NCBI RefSeq assembly: GCF_008629655.1
Contig: NZ_VWSG01000011.1
Coordinates: 25,813-89,812, forward strand
Direction: 5' to 3'
DNA: 64,000 nt
Source: Paenimyroides baculatum
GTDB lineage: Bacteria > Bacteroidota > Bacteroidia > Flavobacteriales > Flavobacteriaceae
Shown one piece after another: positions 60,556-64,000 of this stretch (the first letter of the stretch is position 1; every line of letters begins with the position of its first letter). The notes under the pieces were generated by a model that saw nothing but the letters and a program-made list of their open reading frames with translations, was not told the DNA's origin and ran no database searches. The position numbers and the translations under genes are program-made.

Positions 60556-60575
60556 ATGCTCTTGAAACAGTTAGT

Positions 60576-63392
60576 ATGAACAACCAGAAACGTTTATTTC
60601 TTTTAGACGCCTACGCGCTTATTTTTCGTGGGTATTATGCTTTTATAAAAAATCCCCGCATCAACTCAAAAGGGTTAGATACATCGGCGGTTATGGGTTT
60701 TATGAACTCGTTAATGGATGTTATAAAACGTGAACGCCCCGATTATTTGGCAGTTGCTTTTGATAAAGACGGAAGTCAGGCGCGATGCGAAATTTTCCCA
60801 GAATACAAGGCAAATCGCGATGAAACTCCTGAAGCTATTAAAATTTCGATACCTTATATCAAAGAGATTTTAACCGCAATGCACATTCCGATTATCGAAG
60901 TTCCGGGAATTGAAGCCGACGATTTAATTGGAACTTTATCTAAAAAAGCAGAAAAAGAAGGTTTTCAGGTTTTTATGGTAACACCCGATAAAGATTACGC
61001 ACAGCTGGTTTCCGAAAATATTTTTATGTACCGCCCGGCACGTATGGGCAACGGTATAGAAATTTGGGGAGTTAAAGAAGTACAGGAAAAATTCGAAGTG
61101 CAAGATCCTTTGCAAGTCATCGATTTCTTGGGAATGATGGGCGATGCTGTTGATAATATCCCGGGATTACCAGGCGTTGGCGAGAAAACAGCGAAGAAAC
61201 TGTTGGCAGAATTCGGTTCAATGGAAAACCTGTTGGAAAATACCGATAAGCTAAAAGGAAAAATGCGCGAAAAGATCGAAGCTAATAAAGAAATCGGGCT
61301 GCTTTCAAAAGAATTGGCACGCATCTTTTTAGATTGTCCTGTCGAATTTGAAGAAGAATTTTTCAGATTAGATAAACCCGATGTAGAAAAAACCGAAGCG
61401 ATTTTTCAAGGACTGGAATTCCGCAGAATGAAAGAGCAATTCGATAAAATTTTTGCAGACGAAGTTGTAATGACGCAGCCAACACCAATTGGCAAACAGC
61501 CTGTGAAAAGCATCGATCAGTTTTCGCTTTTTGAAACAGGCGATACCGAAATTAAAATTACCGACGAAGGTTACTACAAAACTTTATCAAATACCGATCA
61601 TTTTTATCAGCTGGTTCAAGGAAAATTTGCTGTACAGTTATTTGTAAAAACGTTGTTGGAACAAACCGAAGTTTGCTTTGATACCGAAACAACCAGTATT
61701 GATGCTAATTTGGCAGAATTGGTTGGTATGTCGTTTTCGTACGCAAAAGGTTCGGCATATTATATTCCGTTCCCTGAAAATCAAGGCGAAGCACAGGAAT
61801 TGATCGAACTATTCCGTCCGTTTTTAGAGAATGATCAAATTATAAAAATCGGTCAGAATTTAAAATACGATATTAAAGTCCTTAAAAATTACAACGTAGA
61901 AGTTAAAGGCTTTTTGTTCGATACTATGATTGCACATTATTTGATAAACCCTGATATGCGTCATAATATGGATGTTTTGGCAGAAACTTATTTACAGTAT
62001 CAGCCAAAATCGATCGAAGAATTAATCGGTAAAAAAGGTAAAGGTCAAAGATCTATGCGTGATGTTTCGGTAGAAGATGTAAAGGAATATGCGGGTGAAG
62101 ATGCCGATGTTACGTATCAGTTGAAAGAAACGTTTGCTCCGAAGTTAGATCAAAGCAAAACAAGGGAATTGTTTGATAAAATCGAAAGCCCGTTGGTTTC
62201 TGTTTTAGCCGAAATGGAATCAGAAGGAATTCGTTTAGATGTCGATTATTTAAAAAAACTTTCAGTAGAATTATCAGCAGAAGCACAGAATCTTCAAGCA
62301 AAAATATTTGAAACTGCCGAAGAAGAATTCAATCTGGCATCGCCAAAACAGTTGGGTATCATCCTTTTTGAAAAACTAAAAATTGGTTCGGGCAAAATAA
62401 AGAAAACCAAAACCGGTCAATATGCAACGGGCGAGGAAGTTTTGAGCGATTTGGCAAAAGACAACGAAATTGTTCGCGATATTTTAGAATGGCGCCAAAT
62501 TGTTAAACTGCAAAACACTTATGTTGATGCGTTGCCAAATCAAATAAATCCTAAAACGGGTCGCGTGCATACCGATTATATGCAGGCGGTTGCGGCTACG
62601 GGAAGGTTAAGTTCTAACAATCCGAATTTGCAGAATATCCCAATTCGTACAGAACGCGGACAAAAAGTTCGTAGAGCATTTATTGCCAGAGATGAAAACC
62701 ATGTGTTGGTTTCTGCCGATTATTCACAGATTGAATTGCGAATCATTGCAGCTTTAAGTGAAGAGCCAAACATGATTGAATCGTTTAAAAAGCAAGAAGA
62801 TATTCATAAATCTACAGCTGCAAAAGTTTTTAATGTAGCGTTAGAAGAGGTTACGCGTGAACAGCGTAGCAATGCTAAAACGGTAAACTTCGGAATTATT
62901 TACGGTGTTTCGGCTTTTGGTTTAAGTCAGCAAACAAGTTTAAATCGTGCTGAAAGTAAAGAATTGATCGATGCTTATTATGCAACCTATCCAAAATTAC
63001 GCGAATACATTAACACGCAAATTGAATTTGCTCGTGAATACGGATATGTGCAGACTGTTTCGGGTCGTCGCAGGTATTTAAAAGATATCAACTCGCAAAA
63101 TGCCGTGGTTCGTGGCGGTGCAGAACGTAATGCGGTAAATGCGCCTATACAGGGATCAGCTGCCGATATCATTAAAATTGCCATGATCAATATTCATAAC
63201 CGATTGATAAAAGAGAATTTAGAAACCAAAATGTTATTGCAAGTACATGATGAATTGGTTTTTGATGTTCCTAAAAATGAATTAGAAAAAGTAAAACCTA
63301 TTATTACACAAGAAATGGAAAGCGCTTTTAAATTAGCAGTTCCGTTAGAAGTTGAAATAGGCGAGGGAATCAATTGGTTAGATGCGCATTAA
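60576..63392 (+). CDS. polA: DNA polymerase I
   Basis: A 938-residue repair and primer-removal polymerase with all three activities. The 5-prime nuclease domain is at 1-295 (FDKDGSQAR, GIEADDLIGT). The 3-5 exonuclease is intact: D369/E371 (FDTET), D432 (GQNLKYD) and D511 (GEDADVTYQ). Polymerase motifs: DYSQIELR with D715, RSNAKTVNFGIIYG, and QVHDELVF with D892. QFSLF (315-319) may be a clamp-binding motif. Confidence 0.97.
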   Translation: MNNQKRLFLLDAYALIFRGYYAFIKNPRINSKGLDTSAVMGFMNSLMDVIKRERPDYLAVAFDKDGSQARCEIFPEYKANRDETPEAIKISIPYIKEILTAMHIPIIEVPGIEADDLIGTLSKKAEKEGFQVFMVTPDKDYAQLVSENIFMYRPARMGNGIEIWGVKEVQEKFEVQDPLQVIDFLGMMGDAVDNIPGLPGVGEKTAKKLLAEFGSMENLLENTDKLKGKMREKIEANKEIGLLSKELARIFLDCPVEFEEEFFRLDKPDVEKTEAIFQGLEFRRMKEQFDKIFADEVVMTQPTPIGKQPVKSIDQFSLFETGDTEIKITDEGYYKTLSNTDHFYQLVQGKFAVQLFVKTLLEQTEVCFDTETTSIDANLAELVGMSFSYAKGSAYYIPFPENQGEAQELIELFRPFLENDQIIKIGQNLKYDIKVLKNYNVEVKGFLFDTMIAHYLINPDMRHNMDVLAETYLQYQPKSIEELIGKKGKGQRSMRDVSVEDVKEYAGEDADVTYQLKETFAPKLDQSKTRELFDKIESPLVSVLAEMESEGIRLDVDYLKKLSVELSAEAQNLQAKIFETAEEEFNLASPKQLGIILFEKLKIGSGKIKKTKTGQYATGEEVLSDLAKDNEIVRDILEWRQIVKLQNTYVDALPNQINPKTGRVHTDYMQAVAATGRLSSNNPNLQNIPIRTERGQKVRRAFIARDENHVLVSADYSQIELRIIAALSEEPNMIESFKKQEDIHKSTAAKVFNVALEEVTREQRSNAKTVNFGIIYGVSAFGLSQQTSLNRAESKELIDAYYATYPKLREYINTQIEFAREYGYVQTVSGRRRYLKDINSQNAVVRGGAERNAVNAPIQGSAADIIKIAMINIHNRLIKENLETKMLLQVHDELVFDVPKNELEKVKPIITQEMESAFKLAVPLEVEIGEGINWLDAH

Positions 63393-63476
63393 CATGCTAT
63401 TTTGATATTTTAGCTAAAGATATTTTTTTTAAATTTTGTTAAAATTGTTATGTTTGATAAAATTTAAAAAAATATC

Positions 63477-63812
63477 ATGAACTATTACTTAAAAGTTTTA
63501 CAAAATTATGCCGTTTTTAACGGTAGGGCAAGATGATCTGAATATTGGTGGTTCTTTTTAATTAATGTTGCTATTTCTTATGGATTTCAAATTTTAGCAG
63601 CAATAACAGAAGTTAGTGCATTTAGTATGATTGGTGGAGTGTATTCACTTGTTGTATTGCTACCTGGAATTGGTGTTGCTATTAGAAGAATGTACCATGT
63701 TGGTAAAAGCGAATGGTTTATGTTGAGACCAATTTATAACCTGATTTTAGCTTTCACAGAAGGCGATAAAGTACCAAACGAATATGGTGAAGACCTAAAA
63801 ACAAATATGTAA
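63477..63812 (+). pseudogene. DUF805 membrane protein gene, interrupted by TGA
   Basis: The frame ATG 63477 to TAA 63812 codes for a DUF805-type membrane protein: MNYYLKVLQNYAVFNGRAR, then TGA at 63534-63536 where the family has Arg, then SEYWWFFLINVAISYG and two membrane segments. The rest is open in the same frame, so one C-to-T change could explain it. The usually conserved R-R-x-H-D-x-G-x-S-G near the middle reads RRMYHVGKSE, a second sign of decay. A fragment starting at ATG 63627 is open but is not a full protein. Confidence 0.8.
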
Positions 63813-63828
63813 TATTTTTACTTAAACA

Positions 63829-63856
63829 AAAAAGCCGTTCATTACGAACGGCTTTT
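63829..63856. terminator. Bidirectional terminator
   Basis: AAAAAGCCGTTC (63829-63840) pairs with GAACGGCTTTT (63846-63856) around ATTAC. It serves the DUF805 locus and the convergent gene to its right. Confidence 0.85.
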
Positions 63857-63876
63857 ACTTTTATTATTGAAGAGAA

Positions 63877-64000
63877 TTATTTTTTCACAATTTTCACAAA
63901 TTGGCTGTTTTCTTTAGTTTTAATATTCAGCATATAAGTTCCTGCACTTAAGTTGCTAAAATCTAACTGAACAGTTTGATTGTCAAAATCGCGTTTGATA
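63877..64000 (-). CDS. 3-prime end of a T9SS-secreted protein
   Basis: The minus strand is open from the window edge to TAA at 63877-63879. The last 41 residues (…FSNLSAGTYMLNIKT…FVKIVKK) match the type A C-terminal sorting domain of the type IX secretion system, including the typical LSAGTY segment and basic end. The passenger domain lies outside the window. Confidence 0.8.
   Translation of the reverse strand, partial: IKRDFDNQTVQLDFSNLSAGTYMLNIKTKENSQFVKIVKK

Overview
The window is AT-rich, and its gene content, its promoters (TAnnTTTG-type -7 boxes), the general lack of Shine-Dalgarno sites, a T9SS C-terminal sorting domain at the right edge and the form of the cell-division proteins all point to a member of the Bacteroidota, most likely the Flavobacteriaceae. 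Two blocks meet at a tRNA-Arg(CCG) gene at 39537-39609.

Positions 1 to about 39537 are the right-hand ~39.5 kb of a tailed, siphovirus-like prophage; its left end lies outside the window. From left to right it holds: early genes (a 1169-residue primase-helicase and a run of small unknown proteins, to 7778); a ~0.5 kb non-coding switch region full of short repeats (7779-8274); two unknown genes; a protease/scaffold, capsid, repeat-protein and tail-tube-like module (9321-13146); a strongly structured intergenic segment followed by a DNA adenine methylase and two small genes (13149-14737); terminase (14811-17647); portal, connector, tail fibres and lysis genes (17918-27338); a umuC-umuD-SRAP DNA-damage cassette between two reverse-strand unknown genes (27397-30604); a tail module with tape measure protein (30692-38207); and a tyrosine recombinase on the minus strand beside the tRNA. 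Each of the five late transcription units (starting at 9321, 14811, 17918, 30692 and 31977) is preceded by the same element, TGTCCTTTTTT followed exactly 32 nt after its first base by TTTG (TTCG once). I read this as a phage-specific late promoter. In two units the start codon lies 5 nt after the box, so those mRNAs should be leaderless or nearly so.

Positions 39537 to 64000 are host chromosome: tRNA-Arg, a yqeY-like gene, and the complete dcw (division and cell wall) cluster on the minus strand in the order mraZ-rsmH-ftsL-ftsI-murE-mraY-murD-ftsW-murG-murC-ftsQ-ftsA-ftsZ, with almost no gaps. The mraZ promoter has three 10-bp-spaced MraZ-box-like repeats just upstream of its -7 box. Beyond it come an alpha/beta hydrolase and the ribosome-assembly GTPase gene on the plus strand, a DUF1398 gene, a thioredoxin-fold gene without a CXXC pair, a membrane metallophosphoesterase, a small exported protein, polA, a DUF805 membrane-protein gene broken by an in-frame TGA, and the 3-prime end of a T9SS-secreted protein gene.

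The observations most worth following up are the late-promoter family, the nested and potentially pseudoknotted hairpins at 13149-13262, the repeat-rich region 7913-8250 and the umuC-umuD-SRAP cassette.
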